From a virus, in IMG/VR virus record IMGVR_UViG_3300009034_000074, positions 1 through 44,691 of that record: a stretch of 44,691 bases of DNA. One strand, written 5' to 3'. Both the position numbers and the translations under genes were made by a program. Below are positions 1 through 10,086 of the stretch, piece after piece (position 1 is the first letter of the stretch; each line of letters opens with the position of its first letter). Under the pieces are notes generated by a model that worked only from the letters and a program-made list of their open reading frames with translations, made no database searches and was not told where the DNA came from.

Positions 1-3000
1 CCTCCTCTGGTAATGCTATTGGCCTATACTGCTCAAGTAGACTTAGATAAATCCTCTCCGCTTCAGGAGTAAGGACAGTTGAAGTTCTGCCAAAGAAGAG
101 TAGCCAAGCATCCAGCTCAGGGCTGGCAAGTCGAGCGTTCCTTCTGGCGGTGCTGAGTTTAGATGTGTATTGAGAAATGACTTTCTCACCCTCTGCTGTT
201 TCAACTTCCCTTAGTTCGTCTCGCTTGGGGTCAGTAGCCCGAGCATACTGACGAATAACAGATTGCTCGTCCTCCTCAAAAGTATCTATGACTATCTCAC
301 GGACAACTCGGTAGGGCTGGAATAACTCACGGTTGATGTTCCACTGGAGCTTCCTCATTGGAGTCCACTCAGCCATGAGTCTTTCCATGAACTGACCTCT
401 AGCTGGTTCTGGGACTGATTCAATAAGAGCGTTAGTCATAGCGTAGTAGCTGTCAAAGTCCCGCTCCATAGCTCCAGTCTCAGGATTGTACTCCAGTTCT
501 GGAGTCAGGTCATAGTAAGCGTAGAGAAGCTCCTGGAGTGGATGATAAGTTGGCATCGGGATGCCATGAACCTCGTAGTAATCTGCCCGCTCCTCCATTG
601 TCTTTGGAACTCCATCGTGAGTTTCCATGTTGTACTTGTAGTATTCAGTGTTGCTCAGTCGCTCAGCGGCAGTAGAGGCATACTCTAGAGTTCTCCCAGT
701 CTCAGTCCGCCAGTCAGAAGCACTCATCGCCACAAGTTGGCCCTCTACCATCACGCCAGTAGTAAAGGCTTGCTCAAGGTAGTCCAAAGACATAATCCCC
801 TCTTCTACCCAACCAGTGTGTCTAGCAGTGTCCCAGATGTCCTCTGTCTCACTCCAGTACTGGCCAGTTCTAATCCTCTGCTTCTGCCATCCAGAGGGCA
901 TTAGTGGGGTAGTGTAAGTGCTACCAGCGAAGCGTCTAATCTTCTCCACTTCTTGGAGCATATACTTGTCAAAGGGTGGGAGTGGATAGACATCACTGAG
1001 CCGCTTCCCAGTCACTCCATACTGACGCATGGCTTCATCTTGGAGTTCTGGTGGGATGCCAGTTACTTCCTCTACAAAGGCAGAAGATGCTTCATAGGCT
1101 TGCTTTCGCTCCTCTGGTCGAAAAGTGAACATACCAGTGGTAGCGGCCAGGATTCCATGCTTAGCCACCTGTCGCTGGGCTTCATCCCAGAGGGCTTGCT
1201 CCTCATTAGTGAGCTTCACTCCCTGCTCCAGTTTCTCCCAAAGCCTCTGGCCATAGATATCTAGCCCACGATTGAAGGCTAGTTTATCTACCATCTGCAT
1301 AGTGTAGTAATCTCGGAATCGGTCTGGGAAGAACTGTTCTCGAAGAGTCTTGATAGCAGAGTCTGGGTGAGCAACTAACCAAGCATCCATAGCACTCTTG
1401 CCCCAAGCTGGGAGCATCTCACCAAATTGAGCCTTCTTATTTCTATCCTTAGCTCCAAACATGATAAAAGGAAGAGTCTGAAGAACTCCTGGGTAGAAGC
1501 CAAATCTCATCATAGCTCCGATTGGCTCACTCAGTCCAGGAATTAAGTCAAAATACTCAGGATAGTCCCTCATCTGGAGTCTAGCAAAAGCTGACATAAA
1601 GACAGTTCCACCAAAGGGGTTAAAGCGGAGGTCAGTGCTAGGAATATGGATGTAGCCCCTGTCTGTGTAGTCCATGTATCTGCCCATATTAGTAGCTATG
1701 TGCGGGCTTCGGAGGAAAGTCCTGAATAGCCAGGGCCAGCGTTGAGATTCATAAGTCCAGAATGGGAAAGTGCCTTTCATAAAAGCATCAAAGACATTAG
1801 CATCAGTAATATCAATGTGCTCTAACTCAAACTCCCCACGAGCCCTCTCCATAGCGGATTCTTGAATATCCAGCCAATCATCTGGGTAGATTCCCTCTGC
1901 CCTACTAGCTAAGTCATCCACTGCTGTATTGAGTTTGGCTATATCCTCTGGGGGAATCATATTGTGCTGATAAGCCAGCTTGACTTCGTCTCGGAGAGCG
2001 AATACTGCCTCAACAGTAGGGGAGATTTTAGAAGCAGTAGAAGGTTCAATCTTCATCTCCCTAACTAACTCTCGGTAGACTCGCCCAACTTCCTCTCGGG
2101 TGAAGCCTAGAGCATCAGCGGCAGCATCCACTCGTTCTGGGCCAGTTATATCAGCAGCCAAACCATTATTGATTCCTACTGCACCAGCAGCTCCCCGCAC
2201 CTCAGCGCAGAAGCCTTCCTCGGAGAATAGTAGAAAGGTGTTCAGGTCTATTGCTCTAATAGAGTCAGCTGTAGTTTGAGTAACGTCAGCTATGTCTCCC
2301 AGAGTGAGTGGCCGTTCTAGGGGCTTCATCGCTGGTAGTGGGTCGTAGCCAGCAGCCTCAAGCCATTGACTAGCACCCATTCTCATGTGGAGTTTAGCCA
2401 CATCCACATCAGCAGAGCCAAATATCTTTTCCACCGTGCCATAGTAGGCTGGCCACATCTTTTTACGGCCATACATCTTTTCCGCTTCTGTGAAAGTTAA
2501 AGCTGCTTTGTCCCTAGCCAGATGCCTAATAGCCCTTCGCTGTCGCATATAGTCAAGGAAGTTCACAGCTCTCAACCTCTCGCCAGCAGTCAGAGGTATC
2601 TCAGGAAGTTTGGGAGCTAGGTGTGCATCAAAGAACATAAGTGCTTCAGGGTTCTCAGCTCTCAACACACTAGGAGCCTCAAGATATAATATTATAGCAT
2701 CTGAGAACTCTTCATCAAAAGCCCTCCACTCACTCTTAGGTACTTCCATCGCACCTTGCGCTACACGCTTTCGCAGAAGCTCAGCCTGGGATTTACTAAA
2801 CCTGCCATACCCAGCAAGGGCATCAATAGCATCCAGGAAGAATGGAGCATCCCCAGCTTGAGCCCTAATACCCAGCCAGCCATGCCCAAATATCTCGTGA
2901 ATAAATGTATCCAAGTCTATCTTAGTGGGTACACTTCTAAGGAACACTTCCCCAGTGTACGGGCTATGTAGTCCTAAGATTACCTCCTCTGGGGATAAGC

Positions 3001-6000
3001 CAAGCTCCTTAGCCATCTGGTCTAGACCATCTGGGTCAAGATGGATGGCCGTTATATCAGATTGTAACTCAAAAGGAAGCTGATTAAACATCTCAATAAT
3101 CGGCTCTGCCTCCTCTGGCCCAATACCATGCCAGTCAATCGTAGTCCAATCTATCGGAGGTGGGGCTCTGCCTTCTAGCTGAGCCTCTATCATATTCATC
3201 ATGTAGTCGACTCTACGACCAACATCCTTCCTAGTTCTCAGATAAGTCAGATGCTCAGCTTCGTGCATAGCAGACTTTTCAGCCACATCCACTACGTCAT
3301 GAGCGGCTTCAGTGACTGCAGAGCGGGTAGCGTGAATCACATCATCTTCCAGCCGCATTAGTGTAGATAAGTCCCCTAGTAGAGCAAATAGCTGCTGTGC
3401 ATCTTCTGGTCTAGCAGTGACCATTTGGGAGATTACGAATCTGGTTCTATCATTAAACAGTTCAGCCTTCTGGAGCCAACCTTGTCTCCAAGCTCTCAAG
3501 ATGTTATCGAAGTTGTCCTCTATGGCTCCAACGCTTGTGAACTGACCTCGCTCAGCCAAGTCAATCGCTTGGTCAGTTAGGTCTCGTTCTAGATGGGGGA
3601 AGTGCTCAGTGGCCTCCATAACACTTTGAACTAGCCTAGCCCTCCGATACCAGTTAGGGTCTCGCTTCATAGCCCTAACTGCCTCTGGGCTAACTTGAGC
3701 ATTTCTCCATGCGCTGTGAGAAACCTCTGTTAACTCCCTGGAAGTTAGGCTCTCAATCCCAGATATATCATCTGCGAAGCGAGGCATCAAGTCGTCAATC
3801 CTTCGCATGGCATCTGGGGCTGCTTCTAGTAGATTCCGCTCATAAGACACCAGTATAGACCTGGCCCTCTGCAACTGCCCAACATATCCCCACCAGTCGT
3901 TCCAAGCAGGAGAGCCAGGAAGCATACGGAATACTTCTGGTAAGTCATTGAAGCGCTTAAGGAATGGAGCTTTCTTAATCAGGTCTCTAGGGAACTTTAC
4001 TGCTTCAGTTACTCCTGGGACTCTTCGACCCATTATTCGTCTAATTCGAGTCTGACCTTCTAGGAGACTTTCACCAGCCTCTCCCATGTACAAGCCACCA
4101 AGAGTTGGGGGAGCTACCCCAGGTCGGAACTCATAAGGAAGGCTACTCAAGTGACCAGCAACGGTCTGGAGTTCTGGAAAGGTGAGTCTAGATGGAAATG
4201 CAGCATCCATCCAGCCCACACCCATTCTATGGGCTCTAAAGGTAGTTTCCACCCAGTTCATAGGGCCAAAGTTGGGGAAGTAGAGAACCCAGGAGGCAAA
4301 GCGCCTGTTGATGCCAGCCAGCCTCTGGACTACTCCTATCTTAGAAATCATGTCTCCAACTCGAAGACTCCTACCCAGAAGTTCACTACCCTCACTGAAT
4401 CTCCAGTCGAAGTCCATCCAGTTCTTATAGGTAGTGTCAGCTACCACCTCGAACCAGTTTCTGAGAGATGCTTTGGTTGGGAGACGCTGGAACATACTCT
4501 TGGCAGTTCTAACAACGTCATCTTGGCGAGTTTTCCAGATGTTCTCAGCTATATCCATAAGTGTAGGGCTAGTTCTGTGTCCAAATATCTCTAGAAGCTC
4601 TTTAGCAGCCTCTCTAGGCTTATAGAGCCCACCAGCCTCAGATAGCCCCACCTTTGCCCACAACTCATTAACTTGGTCAAGAGTGGATTGAGTGATGGTC
4701 TTCTCAGGGTCTGGAACTCCTAGTCGAGTAGCCCATCTGATAGCCTCTGTTCTATCTATGTATCTGCCCACTCTAGTGAGGTAGTATCCAGCCTTTTGCT
4801 GTTGGGTTAGAGTGTTAGCAGCATAAGGGGCTGTTATGAAGTCATCAATAGCCCTGGAAGTATCCTCAGCCAGTTGAGCAGGACTAAGGTTGTTCAGTCC
4901 TTCTCCTGGGTGAAGTCGCCAGAGTAGTGTATCTACCTGTGTTAAAGCCTCACGAGCTACCTTCCTAGACATTCCATGAGGAGTCCAAGGGAGAGCCTTC
5001 CATGCTCGCTTACCAGCTAAGAATGGAGCAGCCAGAAGGTCATTGGGGAAGTTTAGAATCTTAACGGCAGCCACCGCTGCTTTGGGCATAGCCTCATAGC
5101 CAAGCTCCAAAGCGATACCTTTAGCAACTGCCCCAGTTGCTCCACCAATCAGAGCTAGAATGTTAGCGGGGTCGAATATGAGTTCCCAGACGAACTTGCT
5201 AACTCCCCCCATGTTAAGCTTCTGCCAAGCAGTGGAGTATGGGTCTTCCACTCCAGCACGTTGAGCTTCAGTGAGGAGCATTTGAAAATGAGAGAATCTT
5301 GGGTCGGTGGGCAGCAAGCGATATTCCCAAGGCCTACCACTAGGGACTCGCTCAAACGACCATCCAGTCAGTGGGAGTCGACTTGCTACATCAAAGGCTC
5401 GACCAGCAAGGGGAGCATTATACTTCCGATAGTACCAGCCATAAGCATTGATCAGAGCAGTAGCTGGCTGAGATATAACCAGTGCAAGTTGCTCCCTACT
5501 AGTTAGTGACGGCAATCTAGGGCTCATCAAGCCTTCTTGGAATGACTCATAAGTAGTGTACAAGTCCACAGCCTGAGTGCCCCAGTCATCCCACTGACGC
5601 TTGACACTCAGAAGCTCCTCTGGTAACTCAAGTCCACAAGCCAAGTACAAGTCCCGCATATCTTGGAAAGTACCTAGTTGAGCCACCACTGGTTCAGTTG
5701 GCAGCCGCTGCCGTCTCAGTATCTCAGCAGCAGGAGTGGAAACTCCAAAAGCCATAGGTCTAGGGCGAGTTGGAGAAGTCAGAGCATTAGCCAAGTCTTC
5801 ACAACTAGCACCTGGGTCGTAGCGGAGAGTACCAGATAGTTTGTGGAACAAATCAACAACAAACTCCTCGTATTCTGGACTCATAGCTCGCATCGCTATG
5901 TCTGGGCCAAGAGCGTCACCAATCTTGTCTCTAAGGAAGTTGATAGCATCCTCTGGGCTCAAAACTTCACCAATCATCATACCTTCTGGCAAGTGGTAGT

Positions 6001-6754
6001 AAGTTTGGAGCTTCAGGTTCTCAAGGTAGTACTGGGATATAATTGGTTGGAAAGCAGCCTGGGCCTCATGGAAAGCTCGGAGTGGGGCTATCTCCTTACC
6101 CACCAGCTCTAGTATCTCTTCTCCAATCAGTAGCTGCCAGAAACTAGCGTTCCGCTGGGCCTTAGCTAGCTCCATAGCACCCATCTCAAAGGCTGAATAA
6201 GCAACAGCCATGATTTGTTTCTGCCGCTCAATATCTGCGAGATATCCTTCGTAGTAAGGCTCAGCGTCTTGGATGGGTTCTTGGGGGGCTCTACGCTCGT
6301 CTACTTTTCGTTTGAATGGGTCTGGGGGAAGAACTCCACCTTCTGGTATCTCATCTGGGTGGTCTCCAATGTACTGCCACTGACTCCACTCCTGTATAGT
6401 CTCAGCGAACCTTGCTAAGTCCTCTTCAGATACATAGGGATTGTAGAAGCCCTTGTAGATATCTACTGGGTTTTTGCCGTACTTCTCGCCACCGACTGCC
6501 CAGAGCTGAGCAGTGTACTCAATGTTGAAGTTAGGATCTAGCAGCTCCTTGGTGGTCGGTCTAGTTTCAAAGCCAGGAACCTCACTGGGCATAATCTGAC
6601 CCAGCCCGACAGCTCCAGCTTTACTAATGGCATCAGGGTTGAAAGTGGACTCGAACTCAATCAAAGCAGCAAGATGGCTCCAGGGAACTTTATAGCGTTC
6701 AGCCATCGCTTTGATTTGTTCTTCAAAAGTTGACCATCCCCAGGGGTCTGGCAT
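1..6754 (-). CDS. Giant virion/ejection-type protein: N-terminal SLT lytic transglycosylase domain, internal HExxH motif (C-terminus outside window)
   Basis: The minus-strand frame is open without a stop from the ATG at 6754 to the window edge (2251 codons, more to come). Residues 25-60 read as a Slt/goose-lysozyme domain: EFEST with candidate catalytic Glu35, then GAVGLGQIMP. That fold cleaves peptidoglycan glycan strands, which would let phage DNA cross the wall. A hydrophobic stretch lies near residues 515-545. HEIFGH at 1286-1291, followed about 60 residues later by an EEFSDA segment, resembles a zinc metallopeptidase site with a downstream Glu ligand. The ATG overlaps the portal stop (TAATG), so the two are translationally coupled. 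Size, position after the portal and the lysozyme domain suggest an internal protein ejected with the DNA, like the T7 gp16 class. A tape measure is the alternative. The transglycosylase call is firm; the peptidase call and the overall role are inference. Confidence 0.85.
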   Translation of the reverse strand, partial: MPDPWGWSTFEEQIKAMAERYKVPWSHLAALIEFESTFNPDAISKAGAVGLGQIMPSEVPGFETRPTTKELLDPNFNIEYTAQLWAVGGEKYGKNPVDIYKGFYNPYVSEEDLARFAETIQEWSQWQYIGDHPDEIPEGGVLPPDPFKRKVDERRAPQEPIQDAEPYYEGYLADIERQKQIMAVAYSAFEMGAMELAKAQRNASFWQLLIGEEILELVGKEIAPLRAFHEAQAAFQPIISQYYLENLKLQTYYHLPEGMMIGEVLSPEDAINFLRDKIGDALGPDIAMRAMSPEYEEFVVDLFHKLSGTLRYDPGASCEDLANALTSPTRPRPMAFGVSTPAAEILRRQRLPTEPVVAQLGTFQDMRDLYLACGLELPEELLSVKRQWDDWGTQAVDLYTTYESFQEGLMSPRLPSLTSREQLALVISQPATALINAYGWYYRKYNAPLAGRAFDVASRLPLTGWSFERVPSGRPWEYRLLPTDPRFSHFQMLLTEAQRAGVEDPYSTAWQKLNMGGVSKFVWELIFDPANILALIGGATGAVAKGIALELGYEAMPKAAVAAVKILNFPNDLLAAPFLAGKRAWKALPWTPHGMSRKVAREALTQVDTLLWRLHPGEGLNNLSPAQLAEDTSRAIDDFITAPYAANTLTQQQKAGYYLTRVGRYIDRTEAIRWATRLGVPDPEKTITQSTLDQVNELWAKVGLSEAGGLYKPREAAKELLEIFGHRTSPTLMDIAENIWKTRQDDVVRTAKSMFQRLPTKASLRNWFEVVADTTYKNWMDFDWRFSEGSELLGRSLRVGDMISKIGVVQRLAGINRRFASWVLYFPNFGPMNWVETTFRAHRMGVGWMDAAFPSRLTFPELQTVAGHLSSLPYEFRPGVAPPTLGGLYMGEAGESLLEGQTRIRRIMGRRVPGVTEAVKFPRDLIKKAPFLKRFNDLPEVFRMLPGSPAWNDWWGYVGQLQRARSILVSYERNLLEAAPDAMRRIDDLMPRFADDISGIESLTSRELTEVSHSAWRNAQVSPEAVRAMKRDPNWYRRARLVQSVMEATEHFPHLERDLTDQAIDLAERGQFTSVGAIEDNFDNILRAWRQGWLQKAELFNDRTRFVISQMVTARPEDAQQLFALLGDLSTLMRLEDDVIHATRSAVTEAAHDVVDVAEKSAMHEAEHLTYLRTRKDVGRRVDYMMNMIEAQLEGRAPPPIDWTTIDWHGIGPEEAEPIIEMFNQLPFELQSDITAIHLDPDGLDQMAKELGLSPEEVILGLHSPYTGEVFLRSVPTKIDLDTFIHEIFGHGWLGIRAQAGDAPFFLDAIDALAGYGRFSKSQAELLRKRVAQGAMEVPKSEWRAFDEEFSDAIILYLEAPSVLRAENPEALMFFDAHLAPKLPEIPLTAGERLRAVNFLDYMRQRRAIRHLARDKAALTFTEAEKMYGRKKMWPAYYGTVEKIFGSADVDVAKLHMRMGASQWLEAAGYDPLPAMKPLERPLTLGDIADVTQTTADSIRAIDLNTFLLFSEEGFCAEVRGAAGAVGINNGLAADITGPERVDAAADALGFTREEVGRVYRELVREMKIEPSTASKISPTVEAVFALRDEVKLAYQHNMIPPEDIAKLNTAVDDLASRAEGIYPDDWLDIQESAMERARGEFELEHIDITDANVFDAFMKGTFPFWTYESQRWPWLFRTFLRSPHIATNMGRYMDYTDRGYIHIPSTDLRFNPFGGTVFMSAFARLQMRDYPEYFDLIPGLSEPIGAMMRFGFYPGVLQTLPFIMFGAKDRNKKAQFGEMLPAWGKSAMDAWLVAHPDSAIKTLREQFFPDRFRDYYTMQMVDKLAFNRGLDIYGQRLWEKLEQGVKLTNEEQALWDEAQRQVAKHGILAATTGMFTFRPEERKQAYEASSAFVEEVTGIPPELQDEAMRQYGVTGKRLSDVYPLPPFDKYMLQEVEKIRRFAGSTYTTPLMPSGWQKQRIRTGQYWSETEDIWDTARHTGWVEEGIMSLDYLEQAFTTGVMVEGQLVAMSASDWRTETGRTLEYASTAAERLSNTEYYKYNMETHDGVPKTMEERADYYEVHGIPMPTYHPLQELLYAYYDLTPELEYNPETGAMERDFDSYYAMTNALIESVPEPARGQFMERLMAEWTPMRKLQWNINRELFQPYRVVREIVIDTFEEDEQSVIRQYARATDPKRDELREVETAEGEKVISQYTSKLSTARRNARLASPELDAWLLFFGRTSTVLTPEAERIYLSLLEQYRPIALPEE

Positions 6755-8418
6755 TAGCTACCCCCCTCCGTAACTGTCCCACCGAGTCCAGGTAGTACCC
6801 TAGTCAGCGGAGACCCACCTGCTGCTTCCTCTTCTGGAGGAGCCATAGCTGCTTGACTGAGCATTTGAATCACCGTTTGAAAAGCCATAGCGTAGAGATT
6901 AGCCAGTTCATCCTGACCTTCCTCAGTTAGCTGTCTAGCCCGCTCCCGATAAGCCTGAGCCATTTCCACTTGCATTGCTACTGGATGCCGCATAGCCGCA
7001 TCAGCTATTGCTCTATTGATTTCTGCCTCTGGGTCTTTTATCTCAGGGAACAGTAAGTCCATAGTGGTAGCAGCACTCATCTGGAAGTTAGGACTCATCA
7101 TCCGAGCCACAGTAGCCCTGAGTACTAAGTCCCCAGGAATGTCCACAGTGTAAGCAGCGCTCATGTAGTAGCTCGGAGGGAGATTCTGAGGAATCTCAAA
7201 TCCCCAAGGATGGTACTTATGCTCTATCACCTGCTCAACCCAGAGGTTGTCAATGTCAGTGAGTACGTCTATCACTCCCTCATGGTAGGAGCGGAGTATC
7301 TTACGAGCAGCAGAAGCTACCTGGGTTAGTAAGTATGCAGATACCGTCTCCTGGAGATTGCCGTAGAGTTGGAATGGGAGTGAGCCACGCTGTAGCATAT
7401 TCTGAATGGTAAACATCTGGTTTGTTAACTCAACTGGAATCGGAGGAGAGACCAGTGGGGCAATCTTATCCTCTGGGCCACCTCTGAAGATGGCTCCACG
7501 CTTAAATAGCTTCTCCTCGGTCAGAATAACGTCCTCACCAGTAGACTGTTCAAAGTACTTTGGAGTAGCTACATCTCGCATAATCTGCTGTAAGAATGTG
7601 AGTTGCTTGTTGTAGTTCTCATACACCTGGAGGTTAGTGGCAACTATAGCTTCTCCGACTTCACCCTTCCAAGTCTCTAGGTCAGTGAGGGCTCCTCTAT
7701 CTGGGAGACCACCGATGGGAGCTATAAAGATAGGAATATAGGGGAAGTCCTCCTCTGTTTCTCGCTTAGGGATAGCGTTCCCAATAGACACAGCGTTGAA
7801 TACTCGGACTTCTCCACCTTTACTTATCTCCATTCTCCAGTAGTCCCTGAGTTCATTCTTATCAGCCTGAAAGCCACGACTGGGCTTCCGCCAGTTGTTA
7901 GCGTCACACTTGTGGTTAGCTTGGTCAGCAGTGACAGAGTAGATATGGACACACTCCACTAATCCCTCGTCTGTCCAGTTAGGATATACTGTCGCTGGAT
8001 GCCAGACTTCAGCGATGAGTTGTTCCTCTGTAGCCATAGCGAACACTGAGTACCAACCAGTACTAAGTAGCAACTCCACCAACTCAGTGACTGGGTCGTT
8101 TCTACCCCGTCTGCGGTTTCTGGCTGCCAGTTGCATCCAGCCGTGCTCAACCAACCGCTCCAGACTAGATGTAGCAGTAATCTGTGGCTGGTCTAGCCCC
8201 TCAACTGGGATTCTATGAGGAATGTCTCCTGGGTTGAGTAAGCTGAGAGCTAGATTGTAGAAAGTTCTAGGGTCGTTGGAGATGAATGACTCCATGTCTT
8301 TCTGAGCCAACACATTTACCAGCCTGATACACTTGTACCACTCTTTCATCTTCAAATTGCGTCTAGACCAGAAGCGGGTCAGTTCAGCACATCTGGCGTC
8401 TATTTCTCGCTTATTCAT
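6754..8418 (-). CDS. Portal protein
   Basis: A 554-residue protein forming the dodecameric ring through which DNA enters and leaves the head. It lies directly downstream of the large terminase. Size and composition fit the family: a charged, Arg-rich helical N-terminus, a mixed core containing the TWKGEVGEAIVATNLQ and LPFQLYGN segments, and a long Glu/Ala-rich C-terminal helix (residues about 450-525) with a Pro/Gly tail. The ATG at 8418 follows a TGAGGAGGAACT ribosome site. Its TAA overlaps the ATG of the giant protein. The call rests on gene order, length and general sequence character; no single diagnostic motif exists for portals. Confidence 0.85.
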   Translation of the reverse strand: MNKREIDARCAELTRFWSRRNLKMKEWYKCIRLVNVLAQKDMESFISNDPRTFYNLALSLLNPGDIPHRIPVEGLDQPQITATSSLERLVEHGWMQLAARNRRRGRNDPVTELVELLLSTGWYSVFAMATEEQLIAEVWHPATVYPNWTDEGLVECVHIYSVTADQANHKCDANNWRKPSRGFQADKNELRDYWRMEISKGGEVRVFNAVSIGNAIPKRETEEDFPYIPIFIAPIGGLPDRGALTDLETWKGEVGEAIVATNLQVYENYNKQLTFLQQIMRDVATPKYFEQSTGEDVILTEEKLFKRGAIFRGGPEDKIAPLVSPPIPVELTNQMFTIQNMLQRGSLPFQLYGNLQETVSAYLLTQVASAARKILRSYHEGVIDVLTDIDNLWVEQVIEHKYHPWGFEIPQNLPPSYYMSAAYTVDIPGDLVLRATVARMMSPNFQMSAATTMDLLFPEIKDPEAEINRAIADAAMRHPVAMQVEMAQAYRERARQLTEEGQDELANLYAMAFQTVIQMLSQAAMAPPEEEAAGGSPLTRVLPGLGGTVTEGGS

Positions 8419-8427
8419 AGTTCCTCC

Positions 8428-9966
8428 TCACCAAGACCAGCCTGGGGCTGCCCCAACATATCCCCGCTTGACAGTCTGATATTCTGTCATAGCAGCAATA
8501 CCTATCATGGCTGCCATCGCTAAGTCAACTGCGCCAAAGGATTCTACATCTGGCCCTACCCGCCTGAACCGTCTTAGCTCAGTAGCCAAACGTCTGTCTT
8601 GAGTAAACAGCGCCTCTCCCATCATCTCACCCCTAAAGTTGGATAGCAAGTGAGGCTTGGAACCTCTATCAGTTCTCCACCCAGGTTTCTTCTTTGGTTT
8701 GCCAGTAATTAAGTCAGGCATACAGTAGACATTTGGATAGTCCACCAGGGCATTAAGAACTGCTATCCCACAACTATTCCGCTCCACAGCAAGCATAGCT
8801 GGGTGTCTTCCCTTAGACTTGTAGTAACGCCCAACCTTCTTGAGCATATCAGCAATTAGTGGTGGCTCCCACCAGCCAAGTGCTGTGGCTTCGTGTCGAA
8901 TCTTCTCACCAGCAGCTATGTTCCATACTGTAATAGCCCCAGGGCTTTCCACTCCTTCAGTTGGGTCGCAAGACACAATATAGCGGCCACTCGGATTTGG
9001 CTTGAACCATACGTCTAAGAATGGGTCTTGGAGAGGCCACTGGAAGATTCTAGGAGTACTACCCTCTAACCACTCAGTTACAATGGTTTTGGGGAAGTAC
9101 AGCAGTGTACTAGTGTAGAAGCAGGACTCACTGTCCTCTGGAAACTCCTGGAAGAAGTCCTCAGCTCCTGGAGAGGCAAGCTTCATTCTTCGCCAACGGA
9201 TTTGAGCTTCAGTGATGCCAAACTTCTCCATGAGATGAAGCTCATCGTCCTGTAGTTCCATAAGTGGAGACCTTTGGTCTCGCTCAAGAGCATAAGGACT
9301 GTCTGCAGCAAGCTGATAGTCCTCCCCCCACCACCAAGGATAGAACTGACATTTGAAAGTGCTAGTACCAGCCTCAGCGGCCTTGAACACATCATAGTAC
9401 AGCGTGCCCTCTCCAAATGGAGTTGACTCAATGATGAGTCTTCCATCTAAAGGAACTCGGTCATTCGCTGGAGTTAGAATCTTTCCTGGGTTTTGCCAAA
9501 AGGCCATCTCAGAGGCTAGGAAGTTGTCAATACGCTCTCCACGAGCAAAGACATACTTCATAGAGCTTCCAATGTAGAAGGTGGAGTTCAGGTCTGGCCA
9601 AGTCAGCTCATGAGTTGACTTATGGTGGATTGGGGGCTTGAGCTCTACTGGGAGAATATCATAGAAGAATCTAGCCTTATTGAGTAGTCGCCCAGTGATG
9701 AACTCCTCATGAGCCACTACTATTGAAGTTGTCCCAGGGATAGTGATGCAGTCTATGAGGAAGTCAGCCATAATCTTAGAGGTAAATCCAAGCTGTGAGG
9801 CTTTGCAGATTATATCTCGATTAGACATATTGGCATGATAGTGGGCCTGGGTCTTGTTGTAGATAAAGGGGACTAAGTTCCTCTGCTTGTCATATATCTG
9901 AAGCAGATTCTCAGTGAATAGCCGTTTGTCAGCAATGAGTTGAGCGACAACTTGAGTATCAATCAC
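8428..9966 (-). CDS. terL: Terminase large subunit (packaging ATPase-nuclease)
   Basis: A 512-residue motor that pumps DNA into the prohead and cuts the concatemer. The ATPase half carries a divergent Walker A (KASQLGFTS, about residues 55-63) and a Walker B/catalytic segment FLASEMAFW with Glu153. The RNase H-like nuclease half begins at YIVSCDPTEG (Asp334), with VERNSCG (Glu395) and a late Asp in GAVDLAMA (about residue 477), the usual three acidic sites. The sequence SESCFYTS between the halves is typical of the family. The start is GTG at 9966 after AGAGGAT. Walker A lacks the classical GK(S/T), as in several terminase lineages. Confidence 0.95.
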   Translation of the reverse strand: MIDTQVVAQLIADKRLFTENLLQIYDKQRNLVPFIYNKTQAHYHANMSNRDIICKASQLGFTSKIMADFLIDCITIPGTTSIVVAHEEFITGRLLNKARFFYDILPVELKPPIHHKSTHELTWPDLNSTFYIGSSMKYVFARGERIDNFLASEMAFWQNPGKILTPANDRVPLDGRLIIESTPFGEGTLYYDVFKAAEAGTSTFKCQFYPWWWGEDYQLAADSPYALERDQRSPLMELQDDELHLMEKFGITEAQIRWRRMKLASPGAEDFFQEFPEDSESCFYTSTLLYFPKTIVTEWLEGSTPRIFQWPLQDPFLDVWFKPNPSGRYIVSCDPTEGVESPGAITVWNIAAGEKIRHEATALGWWEPPLIADMLKKVGRYYKSKGRHPAMLAVERNSCGIAVLNALVDYPNVYCMPDLITGKPKKKPGWRTDRGSKPHLLSNFRGEMMGEALFTQDRRLATELRRFRRVGPDVESFGAVDLAMAAMIGIAAMTEYQTVKRGYVGAAPGWSW

Positions 9967-9975
9967 AGCTATCCT

Positions 9976-10086
9976 CTACCGTGGTTTTCTTTTCTTCCTA
10001 CCAAACTTCCTACCCAGTCTTGATATCTGGGCCTTCTTGATATTTCTCCGAGAAGTGGCCTTCTGCCTCAAAGTTCGTCTAGCCAT
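9976..10086 (-). CDS. 36-residue highly basic protein between the terminase genes
   Basis: The short frame starts ATG at 10086, six bases after GGGAG, and overlaps the end of the small terminase gene by 8 bp (ATGGCTAG). It stops at 9976, ten bases before the large terminase GTG. About half the residues are Arg or Lys (MARRTLRQK at the start, RKKRKPR at the end), with no acidic residue. It probably binds nucleic acid or another phage protein. Its position suggests a packaging accessory role, but no family is recognised. Confidence 0.6.
   Translation of the reverse strand: MARRTLRQKATSRRNIKKAQISRLGRKFGRKKRKPR

Noticed and set aside
953-6418. Several plus-strand frames of 60-150 codons in the first 6.4 kb
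   Set aside because: They lie opposite one uninterrupted minus-strand gene, lack ribosome sites and encode low-complexity or Ser/Leu-rich shadows.
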